The notes: a model not told the origin generated them from the sequence alone. A stretch of DNA of 64,000 nt from Sambucus nigra (GCA_949130495.1 OX422211.1:635409217-635473216), one strand, 5' to 3'; positions 11,339 to 21,878 are shown, numbered from the stretch's first letter. A program made the numbers and translations.

Positions 11339-13514
11339 TTAACTAGCAACCTCAAGATGCCCAGTGGTGGCTGGATGCTTCCCCTTGTCAGCAGAGGCAT
11401 CCCCCTCTACAGGGATGCCCTCATTCGCCTGGGCAGGACCAGCATCGGCAGGAATTATCTGAGAGGCAAGATCAACACCCTCGATGGCTGGGGCAGGGGC
11501 TTCTTCGTCCACAGTTGGCCTCAGACCCGGGTCATGCTCGTTAAACAGAGGAGATTCAACATCAACACCAGCAGCTAAGAGGGTCTTGCTCCAGCCCTTC
11601 TTGAAGTTCAAATGGCTGATGTAGCCTATCTGAATTTCGGCGTCTTCATACGCAGCAGTCCACCCGGAGTTGTATGAATCCTCCTTGATGGTGGCTACCT
11701 GGGACTCTTTCTCCTTCAAATGCTCGGTCAGAGCCTTATTCTCCTCCATGACACCCATCTTTCTCGAGCAGACTAGGTCATAGGCCTGCCTTAGCTCGCT
11801 CAGCTCCTTAACCGTTGCATCCCTCTCTCGATTGGAATTGATGAGGGCCAGATCAGAGGAAGCTCGGATTGCATCAGAAGCCTTCAAATCAGCCTCCAGC
11901 TGAGAACCCCTAACTTCCAGAGCGGACTTCTACTGCTCCAGCTCACCATTCCTTCTCACCAACTCATCGCGAGAACGGTAGAGCACTACGAAGTCAGTCA
12001 CAAACTGCCAAAAATAAAGAAGAGATCAAGAAGGAGAAACAACTAAAACTTGTTAAGGAATTGAAAAATGGAGAGGATCTTACCAAGGCTAGCCTCTGGC
12101 TAGCTTGTAGGGCCAATTGATCAGACCCCAGCGCCCTCTGGCGATCTGCAGGAAGAACTACCCTCTCGAGCAACGCAGGTTCCAGCTGAGGAGAAATGGC
12201 AACTGAGGCCCCCTCGAGCAAAGCAGACACCGGGACCAAGGATTGCCCAACCTTCATCCTCGACTCCATATTTCTCCTCTCTTCCTCTTTCTCCCTCTCC
12301 ATCCTCTTACTCTCCTCCATCCTCTTCTTTTCTCCCAACTTCTTTCTTTCCTCCTCCTTCTTCCTCTCCCTCTCTCTCACCTGCTCTTCCTCTCTCCTTT
12401 TCTTTTCTAGCTCCTGAGTAGAAGACCGAGAACCAGTAGCCACGGCCCCTGAAGTGGACTTTTATTTCTTTGACCTTTGTGTAAGGATCACGTGGTCCTT
12501 ATCAATATCGTCTCTAATCAGGTTCTTCCTTGGAGGCATCTCTTCACCTGAACTGCTGGAAGTGCTCGACGATCCGCGAGCTTCAGAATCCTCTTCATAG
12601 TTAGAAGAACTGCTACTGTGAGAGCTCCCTTCACCCAAGTTACTCGCAGCTCCTGCATGCTCACTCTCAGAGCTTCTCTCCTCTTCGTCCAACTGGATAA
12701 GCTCAGTAGTAGTCTCTCCGAAAGAATCAAACTCTGCAACACTATCCACAGGCCGTGCTATGAAGCTGGAGCCTACATTCATATACTCGAGCAAAAAGGA
12801 AGCCGACCTGGGATGCTCGCCATCACCCAGAGGCTCCCTGATATTCCAAGCTTTCACCAACTCCGAGATACGAACCTTGCTGAGATCAGGCTCCAAATTC
12901 TTTGTCCTCACTGTGGAAGAAAAAGCAAAGAGGGGTTAGAAAAGTCACAAATCAACAAAAGTTAAAACAACAGTACAATGTCTACCTATATATTCCTCTC
13001 CGTAGAAAGAAACAAAGAACCTCTCAAACCTCGACCCTTCAAACTGGGGAGGGAACTGCCAATTCCTAATGAGGAAACCCTCTTTCCATTAGTCCTTATG
13101 GGAATCAGGTAGGTTTACTACCAATACCCTATCAGGACTCCTAGCTTTGAGGTATAAAACACCTGAACTAGTTCTAGAAAAGGAATAACAGAAACAGATA
13201 TCGGCAAGTCCTAACCTAGTACCACACAAATGGTTTATTCTATGGACGCCATTTACTATCTTCCACACATTGGGCGAGCATTGTGCGGGAACAATATTGA
13301 AATAGCCAAAGAAATGCAAAAATAGATCATTAGGGGGAAAAGTAAGTCCCCCCTGGGAAAGTAACAAAACATGGATCCCGTGGGCATCCTCTATATCCCT
13401 AACGTTCCTAGGAGGGGAGGCACAACATTCAATATCTACCCACTCAGGAATGTTGTAGAACTTCCTAAATTCAGAGATTGACCTATTCCCAATCTTCGTC
13501 ATTGAAAAACTCAA
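11339..13514 (-). pseudogene. Antisense gene A of element 1 (Transposase_28-like plus coiled coil), spliced
   Basis: Three exon-like blocks on the strand opposite to gag-pol. Exon 1, from 13514 to about 13000, encodes KFYNIPEWVDIECC, LFLHFFGYFNIVPAQ and VWKIVNGVHRINHL, matching the 'putative gypsy-type transposon' (Transposase_28) family. Exon 2, 12911-12085, is acidic/serine-rich and then very charged (EKKRREEEQVRERERKKEEE), with one stop at 12459, ending at a GTAAGA donor. Exon 3, 12003-11339, starts after a ttttggcag acceptor and is again helical, with a NSGWTAAYEDAEIQIGY segment, ending LEVAS. The gene has stops near 13086 and 11932. Function is unknown; related antisense genes are known in Grande elements (gene23). 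Confidence 0.7.
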
Positions 13515-13832
13515 GAAAATCTACAAACTAAAGAGAAAGTGCAAAGAAAGGGCACGAGAAACTTACAAAACAGAAGATCGGTTCAAGTGATGAAGAAACA
13601 CGAGCTCAAGACGACTAAGAAGCAATGGGAATGGGGATTAAGAGAAGAAGGTACGAGGCGCTAGAGTTCTCAGAAGAAGGAAGAGTACTAGAAAGGCTGA
13701 AGCGACGGAAGAAAAAGTGGCTATCTCAACAAGCCTTCAATTCTAATCATAGCGCACAAATAGCGAAGCGAGTGCTGCCAAAGCAACTTCACAGTTTTTG
13801 AAGAATCGCAAATCATCCATAACGGCTGATCA

Positions 13833-13840
13833 TTTAAATA
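13833..13840 (-). promoter_or_regulatory. TATA-like sequence upstream of antisense gene A, element 1
   Basis: TATTTAAATG on the minus strand, about 320 bp before the first ATG of the antisense gene and just inside the 3' LTR. A candidate promoter only; element 2 has a comparable TATA-like sequence in the same relative place. Confidence 0.3.
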
Positions 13841-13868
13841 CATTGGACCCATAAACATGGCCCAACAA

Positions 13869-13881
13869 ATTTAGGGGCAAT
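13869..13881 (+). promoter_or_regulatory. Element 1 polypurine tract
   Basis: AATTTAGGGGCAA directly before the 3' LTR start. Position and purine content suit the plus-strand primer, though it is short. Confidence 0.6.
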
Positions 13882-14289
13882 TGTGGGTACCTGAAAATTA
13901 GAACTATGGGCCTGGACGAGTAGCCCAGTCCTGGTGGCCCAAAGTCCAGGCCCCTCATCTTTTATAATTGATCTAGTCTCCCCCCATGATCCCATTAAGG
14001 GAAGTTATAGGGGAAATGGAAAACATGGAGGAACCCATCACCTCCACTCATCTACATGTACATGTATATATTAAACCCTAGGTCCGGGGCAAAAGGATAG
14101 GTTATATTCTCTGTAATCACTCTCCGGAGTATATAGAAATAATATCGACTGCACCACCGTGGACGTAGGCACATCTTGGCTGAACCACGTACATCCCTTG
14201 TTGTGTGATTGGCATCTTGTATTCCTTGTTCTTTTCTTGATAATTATTTCTCTCATATTTACTTGTGTTGCATAATAATTGCATCGACA
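13882..14289 (+). repeat. Element 1 3' LTR
   Basis: Starts TGTGGGTACC and ends ATCGACA. Aligns without gaps to 3513-3920 with about 15 mismatches, mostly transitions. Confidence 0.93.
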
Positions 14290-15289
14290 ACTATGTTCAA
14301 CCTCGCCCGATAAATATTTGAAACCTTTCTCAAATCTGAAACTATGAGTCGGGGGTAAAAACATCCTATGGCAATGGTATACATTTTCTGAGCTAGCGGA
14401 GAGATGAAGAGATTCAGTCTCCTCTCCATAAATAGGACACCCCAAATAACCATGTACTACACAATCGGATAATGTCCCATATGATGGAAAATCATGAATT
14501 GCTCACATTAACATAACTTACAGCGTAAACTCTTATTTTCTAAAAGAGTCAAATACTTGCACACCATCTTCCCACAATTCATTTAATTCTTCTACCAAAG
14601 GATCCAGATAGACGTCGATGTCATCACTTGGTGCCTTTGGCCCAGGCATCAACAAAGATAGCATCAAAAATTCAGGTCTCATACACTGTGAAAGAGGGAG
14701 GTTGAGTGGGGCTAGGATCACTGGCCATATAATCTGATTGGTGCTTAGATTTCCAAATGGATTGAAACCATTTGTTGATATAGGCAAATGAATGTTACGC
14801 TGTTCTCGAGAAAAACCGGGATACTCATAACTCATCATCCTCCAAGCTGTAGAATCAATAGGATGACGCATGAGATTATCCCCTACTTATGCCCTAGCAT
14901 GCCAAGTGATTGCCTCTGCTACCCATGGTACTGTGAAAAATCTCTTTAATCTAGGCCCAACGAGAAAATATTTCAACACTTTTTGAGCCACTTTTTGAGC
15001 TTGTGCCTTCCTTGCCAGTAGATTGGACATATCTAGGTTCATCGCATACCGGACAACGATCGAGATTTTTATACTCCTTTCGGTATAGTATGCAGTCATA
15101 CACATAAGCATGAATCGATTTATACTTCATTCCCAAACCTTTCAAAATTTTATTCATAATAGGATAACTATTTGGAAGCGTATTCTCCTTGGGCAGTAAG
15201 CTCTTCACCCAATTCAGAATTCCTGTTACACTATTACAAGATAAATCGTATTGCATATTCAAACTATGCAAACCAACCATGGCATGCAA
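14290..15289 (-). pseudogene. tnp2 transposase, N-terminal half (split by element 1)
   Basis: Minus-strand pieces give LHAMVGLHSLNMQYDLS, ILNWVKSLLPKENTLPNSY and LDRCPVCDEPRYV, then after a frameshift VLKYFLVGPRLKRFFTVPW. Next come DSTAWRMMSYEYPGFS, NIHLPISTNGFNPFGN and VEELNELWEDGVQVFDSF, and a last piece GCPIYGEETESLHLS and CHRMFLPPTHSFR up to GEVEH at the insertion point. These are the characteristic tnp2 (PF02992-type) motifs in order. At least one stop (after HARA) and one frameshift disrupt it. A short intron-like gap lies at about 14446-14532. Confidence 0.88.
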
Positions 15290-15817
15290 ATTTGTTTGAT
15301 CTTTCTCAGAGCCAGATTATAACGGTTCGGTCTCCTTAAATTTTAAACTTTGGTAGTCATCATCAAGGTTTATCATGATATCTTCATGAGCACCTGAACC
15401 TTCTACATCGTTAGTGACCTCATTCTCCTCCACTTCATGAACTCTGTACGCGTCATCAACTAAATCCTCTAACATATCATGATCTACGTTGTCACCTTCT
15501 ACATCTATCCTACTTGTTGAAGGTTATTGTGAAGGTTGTTTGGGGACAAAAGGAACTTTCAATTCACCGTGAAAACTCCAAAATCGATAATTATCTTTCA
15601 TACCCGATCTTAACAAATGTAGTTCAACTATTTTTCATTCAAACACCTTACCATTATTACACCTAGCACATGGACACATAAATTCTTCATCATTATAACA
15701 TCTCTTTGCGTATTTCACAAATTCATTAGCACCTCTGTGAAACACATCCCCCAATCTATTTATCTCCCCCATCCACTCTTTGTATTTAGGATATTCCATC
15801 ACATCTACTACAAACAA
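15290..15817 (-). pseudogene. CACTA transposase N-terminus with transposase-associated domain
   Basis: From 15817 the minus strand encodes a start followed by YPKYKEWMGEINRLGDVF, VKYAKRCYNDEEFMCPC and ARCNNGKV, the cysteine-containing transposase-associated domain (PF13963-like) that precedes tnp2. A linker follows at 15634-15290, with an acidic segment (around 15380-15500) and a few stops. Upstream of 15817 the coding pattern ends. Confidence 0.75.
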
Positions 15818-16093
15818 TCACCTATTAAAGGTAAGAAACGTATATTCATGGATTAGTATAAAAAAAGATTAGATTTATAGTATGTTTCAATTAATTATGT
15901 CTTATTTATATTCAATTTTTAAATTTCAATTTATAATAGTAATTCCTATTTCCTCCATCTCCTCTAAAGGGTGAGTGGTCCTATACCATTCAAGAACGCA
16001 TATTTCTGTAATATACTTAACAACTCATGCACATTGATACGATTTGAGAAAAATTCAGGAGCATATCCCCATAGTTCTCCAAGTACACGACGT

Positions 16094-16157
16094 AGATTGG
16101 CAGGTGTGAGTGTTATTTGAATTGATAAATTGAAATGACACTCACACTTGCCAATCT
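16094..16157. repeat. Long inverted repeat (30-bp arms, 4-base loop)
   Basis: The left arm 16094-16123 and right arm 16128-16157 match at 27 of 30 positions. Two of the three mismatches would be G-U pairs in RNA, so a transcript would fold into an almost perfect hairpin. Arm core: agattggcaggtgtgagtgt. Confidence 0.9.
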
Positions 16158-16486
16158 AGTATGTACTCAGAGAACATTAGGATACGACATCAAAACTTCC
16201 TCCAAAAGTAACGACTTTAAGACAATAAGAATATTAATATACATAAATTATGCAGTCCCAAACTGTCCAAACGGGACAATTCGAAAGATCTCATTACAGG
16301 GGTAATGACTCTAGAACGGGTCTAAGGGCTATTGAATTCGTATGCATAAGAACTAGAAGGCTATTATTTATGCACACTATGTGTAATTGTAGGTATGTTT
16401 CATTTAATTATGATAACTCTGTGATCGTGCCATTCTCGAATGGGTCGTGACAGAAAGTAATTTTATAAAAAAGTTGAAAACTCCCT

Positions 16487-16504
16487 CCCCCCCCCCCCCC
16501 CCCC
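16487..16504. repeat. poly-C tract (18 bases)
   Basis: An uninterrupted run of C inside the CACTA 5' region. Length is uncertain in any assembly. Confidence 0.9.
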
Positions 16505-16845
16505 ATTTTGACAATAATCCAGTGGTCGTGCCACTTCCAAAATTAACCAACTCAACAAATTAAGACAATATAATTATTTACGGATTTATTTGTGTGAATT
16601 AAATTAAGTATTTTTAAAAAATTTAACAACCAACTTCCATATCCAACCACCTCCGTCTAATATAATCCAACAACAATAACAAACCAACAAATGTGTATCC
16701 CGTACTCCATCTAATTCATCTACTCAATTAATTAAACAATAACAATTTCAAACCTAAATAAAAATAAAGAAACAATATGCATAATGTCCAATCAACATTA
16801 ACAATTAATTTCAAGTCTTGAACTAAACATTAATTTCAACACACA

Positions 16846-17060
16846 TGCATACACACCCCACACCCCCTGCCCCCCTCCCCACCCCCATCACCCCTGCCCC
16901 ACCACCACACACACACACAAAAACCCACCCCCCCACACACAAATGCCCCCCTGCCCCACCACTCCCTGCCCCCTCTCACCCACCACACACACACCCTTGT
17001 ACATGCACACATACACATATACACACACACGAACACATATACACACATATATACAAATGA
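16846..17060. repeat. CA- and C-rich low-complexity tract
   Basis: Alternating CACACA and CCCCC blocks with almost no G on the plus strand. Long frames across it (histidine/proline/threonine-rich) are not genes. Confidence 0.9.
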
Positions 17061-17088
17061 AAGAGAAAGAGAGAAGAAAAAATGCATG

Positions 17089-17090
<2 letters not shown>

Positions 17091-17141
<51 letters not shown>
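17091..17141. repeat. (GA)n microsatellite
   Basis: About 25 AG dinucleotides without interruption. Confidence 0.95.
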
Positions 17142-17144
<3 letters not shown>

Positions 17145-17215
17145 GGAGGGAATAGAAAACGGTGGGAAAAAAATAAGAGGGAGGTTTTTTTTACTGACAA
17201 AGTTGTCTCGGACCT

Positions 17216-17313
17216 GCCACGATCATTGACCGTGACAAGTTTATAAGATTGTCACGGTCAATGACCGTGACAAAAAATGCGTGTTTTTTTGTCACGGTCA
17301 TTGACCGTGACAA
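17216..17313. repeat. Three palindromic subterminal repeats of the CACTA element
   Basis: Two perfect odd-length palindromes, TTGTCACGGTCA-A-TGACCGTGACAA (17249-17273) and the same with central T (17289-17313), follow an imperfect copy at 17216-17238. They lie within about 140 bp of the element's right end. In En/Spm, subterminal motif repeats are binding sites for the accessory transposase protein. The same role is inferred here. Confidence 0.8.
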
Positions 17314-17359
17314 GGGTGGCCGGCTCAAAAGTGACATTTTTGTCTTTTTGGTGTATTGG

Positions 17360-17394
17360 CTACAAATTGACTCAATTGAAAATTTGTCCTTACA
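17360..17394 (-). repeat. LTR-a, terminal remnant at the CACTA junction
   Basis: 'caaattgactcaattg' through 'tttgtccttaca' matches the right (plus-sense) ends of LTR-b, -c and -d. Everything further left is CACTA, so this LTR was interrupted. The rest should lie beyond the left edge of the window. Confidence 0.85.
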
Positions 17395-17396
17395 AA

Positions 17397-17825
17397 TCTC
17401 CCCCTTTAGTTATTCTGGGACAAAACAAAAAATCAAAAAATCCTAGGGGCCGTCGATCACATCTAGATATATCCCATCCAAAAAAAAATACAACACTTGA
17501 CTCGACTCATAGATGAAGATCTTTGCCTCTTACCGCTTTAGAAAAAATTGCCACTAAAGATGATTTCCAACACACTTAAGACAACCATCAAAGGCATAGG
17601 GAATATAATAATATTAAATTAAATGCGAAACTAAATTTATCCCCCTTAATTAATTCTCCCCCTTTATCTAACAATGATCTGCGTTGAAAGACGTCTCACC
17701 CAAGTTAAACCTCCCCAAATTTCAAAGGATTAGATATCATCCCCCCCTGATTAGGAATAGACAAAGTTTAAGAAACATAAATAACTTATTTCTCTCCCAA
17801 TTAAAAGCACATTCTCCCCCTATAC
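17397..17825 (-). promoter_or_regulatory. Cluster of polypurine tracts, int1
   Basis: Element-sense AAAGGGGGAGA-like tracts occur at about 17397, 17640, 17655, 17738 and 17810. The one at 17397 touches the LTR and is the likely primer of plus-strand synthesis. Repeated tracts upstream of the 3' LTR are a reported hallmark of Sireviruses. Int2 (33777, 34024, 34044, 34080, 34129) and int3 (38259, 38506, 38540, 38589, 38666) have the same pattern. Confidence 0.75.
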
Positions 17826-18140
17826 GAAACAAGGGATAAGTAAAATGGAAAAACAAGTTAATCATGCAATGATGTAAAAGGTGACAAGTACAATAAAGCA
17901 TATAGGAAACAATAAAATTCAACTAAATCTCACAAAATATAATGAATATCAACTATGATGTGATAACAAAAAAAATACAACATATAATGTATAATGATAA
18001 GCATGGGATATCAAAATAAAATTCGCAAGAAGATAGATATCTATTTGAACGCAATGCACACATGGACTAGCTAGCAAGGCAAAGACTTAAAAAGAACTAT
18101 CATATATCCACATACACAAAGGATATCAATGACACACAAG

Positions 18141-18259
<119 letters not shown>

Positions 18260-19439
18260 ACTCGAATGACACAAAATAAAATCATATAAGCTTTCAACAC
18301 TCTTATGGCATAAATGTGTCATTTGGAAATGTAAGTGATGGGGTGTGAACTAGATACAATTCAACTATGACCCAATAACTTAAACAAGTTCAAGGAGTTC
18401 CATTTGATTGCAAACTTTATCAAACATATATTAAGCCTCATGTGATAAAAAAAATTTAACTCAAAGAAAAAAACAAGCACAATGCTTACAAGCCTAGAAT
18501 ATTGATGATTATACAAACCAATAGAGTCATGATAAAATAACACAACTAGGATACAAAGTCATTGTGCAAAGTCGTTGATATTTTCATCTAAACTCCCTCA
18601 AGATAGATAATATTTTATTTTCTTTTGAATGAATATATCAAACTAAACTAATTAGGCCTTGACTATTTTTTTACATTGCCACAATTTTTAGGCCTTTTCA
18701 AACTTTCATGACCTTGGATACTTTTTATTATGCCACACTTTTTTTAGGTCCAATTCAAACGGTGGCTTAATCGCAAAGGACAAGTGTTCCTCTCGTAGCC
18801 CTTCCTCGTGCACTATCATATATAATATTTTTTATTCACACACATAAATATCATGCGCAACAGTTCTTACATCCACACATCCTCCAAAGTAACAAAACAT
18901 GTAGATGACTAAATTGGTAGGAGAACATCTCACTTAGCTAAAATATTCATGTGAAGTTAAAGTTGAAATGAGCTCGTACAAAGGTGCCATAAAATTAGAA
19001 TCCTTTAAGAAAATCAAATTCAAACTACTCCATGCAAGCATGATAAAGAGTAATTTAGGAATGAAATTCACAACCAAGAGTTCTAGCCACATAGAAGCGA
19101 GGGATGTAGGATTCAACACAAGTATATGCCATAAATTTCGGTAGAACTCTAATATATACACAAAAAAAATCTTTTTGAGTTTTTCAATTTCTGAGCAACA
19201 AAAAAAATTGACTAAAAAATAAACAAAATATTTTTGTATTTTTCATATGATACCAACAAAAATGAAGAAGATAAAATACAAAAGATAAAGAAGTCGTAGT
19301 TCTTGCAAAGCATATATAATGAGGCATGAACGTGCAAATGACAAAAAAACATACAACTAACAAGAATATATGACATGTTGCACAAAAGCTAGTGTATGAG
19401 AACATGCAAGCAATCACACATAAGATAGAGCATGTGAAG

Positions 19440-20264
19440 AGTCATGTGCAAGCATACGAGAATCAACAAGTATAACATCTAGGGCCTCAAAAAGTTATTT
19501 TCTAACCCAAATAGACGTGTATCTAAAATGACGGGGTTCAGGAACCAAGGAAACACTAGACTTCAACTTCCTAGGACCTCTTCCAAGATCAAAACAAAAA
19601 GATCTAAGGTGACCTTTCCTACAACAATGCGAGCATGTGTAAACATGAGAAATGTAACCTAAGGTATGACCTTTTGTAATGACCTTGGATAAAGTTGACC
19701 CTCTAAAATAAGCAATGGTCTTGGATTTAGCAACATAAGCATTTGACCAAGACGAGCGAGAACCATTAGTACTTGAGTCGTTTAAATCATTTTTTAATTT
19801 CAAAACTTTGGACTCTAGCAAGGAATTTGGCTCCTCAAATTTTCAGAACTCCTTCTTTAAATTTTTAATAATACCTAGAAGGTTATTTCTCTCTCCCTCA
19901 ATATGAGTAAACTTGTCCCTAAGAGTCTTTTCACACTCCATGCAATCATTTATCAAAACATTTTCATTAATTGCACAAACATTAGAATTTTTCAACTCCT
20001 TTAACTCTTTTTCTAAAATGAGGACTATATTACTACTCTCTTTCTTGAACACTTCTAAAAATTTAATATTATGATTCATGTCCATAAGCTTCTCACGAAG
20101 AATATCTCTTTGAGTTTGAGAGGTTTGCAAAAATTCAATTTTAGATTCAAATTCAATTCAGTTAATTTTTCATTACGACTATGAAGCTCATTAAACTCTA
20201 TTAGAATATTAAAATCATCGTCATCACTAAAAATATCGAACAACTTATCACTGTGATGCCCCAT
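19440..20264 (-). pseudogene. gag of array unit 1
   Basis: Starts MGHHSDKLFDIFSDDDDF at 20264 and is coiled-coil-rich (MDMNHNIKFLEVFKKESS, GERNNLLGIIKNLKKEF). It ends with a CCHC zinc knuckle, CSHCCRKGHLRSFC, and LVPEPRHFRYTSIWVRK. Frameshifts lie at about 20135 and 19845, and a premature stop follows WVRK, where units 2 and 3 still read on into an 'ALDV.. DSRMLAHDSSHA' tail. No protease follows. Compared with autonomous copia gag-pol, only the gag part remains. Confidence 0.7.
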
Positions 20265-20377
20265 CGAGAGAAATAAACAAATAATGAAAGAGAGATAAAT
20301 GAACCACCCTAAAAATAAAAGAGCTTCAAAAACCTTAAAACCAAAAGGACCTAAACCGAATAATTTAGTGTTCCTGG

Positions 20378-20389
20378 ATCTGATACTAA
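20378..20389 (-). promoter_or_regulatory. Primer-binding site, array unit 1
   Basis: 'ctgatactaatt' on the plus strand, i.e. a TGGTATCAGA-like site read as TAGTATCAGA on the minus strand, two to three bases from the LTR. Matches the initiator tRNA-Met site of many copia and gypsy elements. Copies lie at about 36739 (unit 2) and 41184 (unit 3). Confidence 0.75.
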
Positions 20390-21191
20390 TTTGTAAAACG
20401 TGTGCCTTTTAAATTTAAATTTCAAAATGGTGATGGTTCACATATATACATAATTTTAAAATTCTTTTTTAATCTTATCAAATAAAAACTACAAATTTTA
20501 ATTTCTTCAAAATTAAAATTAAATTTAAACAAAAATTTGAATTTTTCTTTTAAAGAGAGTTAATTCAATTCAAGTCCTAAATTAGCCTAACATCAATTAA
20601 TTCATGTTTTAATATAGGCCAAACAAATTTTACCAAATAAAATTTGTTGAATTGAATTAAATTAAACTAAAAGTATCCCAAAATTAATTTAACACCAAAT
20701 TAAACTAAGGCTGTGATCTAAACCAAATTTTATCTTTTTAACCTAAGCATGCATCTAAGTGATTTTGCAAGATGAAATAAATAATCACAACCACAAGCCG
20801 TGATGTACAAGAAAAATCCACAACGAGAAAAATCTCGGACTACCCAGCCTACAAATCCACTAGGTATGGTTTTACAAATAAAAGAGAAAAGACTTACTTC
20901 CTTGACTCGACTCGACTACCTTTAAGCCCTGACGTTTCTTCTTGCATCCACCTCTCCCAAGTTAATAACTACAGAATCCATCGCAGTCTCTGAATCAACC
21001 GTTGGGTCCTGCCTACCTTCCACCTCACACGAAGCCTTTCTCCATTTGTGTACCGCAACTCAAAAACGGAATCAACCGCACGAGAAAAACTCCTTGGGGG
21101 GGGGGGGGGGGGTAGAGATAGAACCCATTGCCAAAATTATCTCAAGACAAAATTATATAAATAGAAGAACTTGGATTAAAACTAAAACATG

Positions 21192-21196
21192 GTTGT
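21192..21196. repeat. Target site duplication of element 2, left copy (GTTGT)
   Basis: GTTGT directly left of the LTR, matched by GTTGT at 33035-33039. Joining the flanks restores 'catggttgtaaacatg', as in the homologous LTR-c (catgggtgtaaacatg). Confidence 0.9.
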
Positions 21197-21772
21197 TGTT
21201 GATGTACAAAATTAGGTTATCTCTAATTAATCAATCACAGATAAAATAAATGAGACAAAAGATTTTGAAAGTGGTTCAGCCTTGAAAGAATGGCCTACAT
21301 CCATTGTTTTTGTTATTGCTGAATATTAGCTTGGAATTCTCGATAATCGATTTACCAAGAAATTTCGAGTCCCCCTCTGATGAGGAGGTTACAATGTATT
21401 TATAGCCTTGAGGCTGTACAAATGAAAGGACAATGCGCTGTTATCTAGTAGACATGTACATCTGTATGATAATAATGAGCATTTAATGCTCAGTCATCCC
21501 CTTGATTATCCTGATTTGAGTGCTTTGTATGCTATGTAGCTCGGACCGCGTAAGCTGCTCGGGCCGCCTAAGTAGCTCGACATGCATGAGTTACTTGGGG
21601 GACTTTAGCTGGTTGATACGCTTGAGCTGTTCGAACTGTATGAGTTGCTCGTGACTCTTGAGTAGCTCGGTGGCAATAAGTTGATCAATAGAAGTATTTG
21701 TAATTACCATGTTAGAAGACACGTGTCTTCAAGTGACGGGTCCACGTCAGCAGATTAAATTTGGTATCAATA
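21197..21772 (-). repeat. Element 2 3' LTR
   Basis: Plus-sense TGTTGATG ... GGTATCAATA. Aligns end to end with 32459-33034. The inner terminal bases differ (ATA instead of CCA), so the 3' LTR start is mutated in element sense. Confidence 0.92.
21396..21407 (-). promoter_or_regulatory. TATA box in element 2 3' LTR
   Basis: Minus-strand GGCTATAAATAC, identical in the 5' LTR at about 32658-32669. Confidence 0.55.
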
Positions 21773-21790
21773 GAAGCCCCCAATGTTTCG
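21773..21790 (-). promoter_or_regulatory. Element 2 polypurine tract
   Basis: Minus-strand ATTGGGGGCTTC abuts the 3' LTR. Confidence 0.65.
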
Positions 21791-21870
21791 TAGTTTGATG
21801 TTGAAGAAAAGTAAGGAACATTCTGCTACTTAGATTTTCGGTTTGTATGGATTTTAGGCAAACTTTTGTT

Positions 21871-21878
21871 GTATATAA
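21871..21878 (+). promoter_or_regulatory. TATA-like box for antisense gene A of element 2
   Basis: GTATATAA about 325 bp before the first ATG (22197) of the plus-strand antisense gene and about 100 bp inside the LTR. The spacing resembles that in element 1. Candidate only. Confidence 0.4.

Larger units (their letters stand above)
3513..14289 (+). mobile_element. Element 1: complete Ty3/gypsy Tat-lineage retrotransposon
   Basis: Two direct LTRs of 408 bp bound a primer-binding site, gag, protease, RT, RNase H, an extra archaeal-type RNase H, integrase, a 4.3-kb region with antisense genes, and a purine tract. The lineage call rests on the dual RNase H and on the post-LTR motif TTGGCGCCGTCTGTGGGAA, both typical of Tat elements. 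The LTRs differ at about 15 sites by hand count and have no indel, so it is fairly young, though several stops and two frame changes disable it. It lies inside CACTA tnp2. No clean 5-bp target duplication is seen (tatcc left, actat right). Confidence 0.92.
15818..17204. other. CACTA 5' non-coding region with low-complexity tracts
   Basis: No gene is supported. It holds a long hairpin (16094-16157), a poly-C run (16487-16504), AT-rich sequence, a CA/poly-C-rich stretch (16846-17060) and a GA run (17091-17141). Open frames through the CA/GA tracts are composition artefacts. Confidence 0.6.
1..17358 (-). mobile_element. CACTA (En/Spm-type) DNA transposon, degenerate, interrupted by element 1
   Basis: Reading the minus strand from right to left gives the usual plant CACTA order: a transposase-associated N-terminal domain (15635-15817), a tnp2 transposase (15289-14290, resuming 3512-3193), a DUF4218-like block (3101-2553), a DUF4216-like block (2187-1747), and a second spliced ORF (1376-1). 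The retrotransposon at 3513-14289 sits inside tnp2. The right end lies near 17350-17360, where the sequence switches into the LTR of the neighbouring array and palindromic subterminal repeats occur just inside. I could not identify a clean CACTA/TAGTG terminus or a 3-bp target duplication. The left end is outside the window. Stops and frameshifts make it non-autonomous. Confidence 0.85.

Noticed and set aside
16836..17200. Long frames through the CA/C- and GA-rich tracts
   Set aside because: Low-complexity composition removes stop codons; no domain, no start context.
17340..17365. CACTA terminal inverted repeat
   Set aside because: The sequence ends TTTTTGGTG near 17353 and only loosely resembles the expected TTGTAGTG; without the left end it cannot be confirmed.
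21203..21769. Alternative LTR boundaries TGTACAAAATT ... GGTATCA for element 2
   Set aside because: They leave no matching target duplication. Extending to 21197-21772 and 32459-33034 gives equal 576-bp LTRs and a perfect GTTGT duplication.
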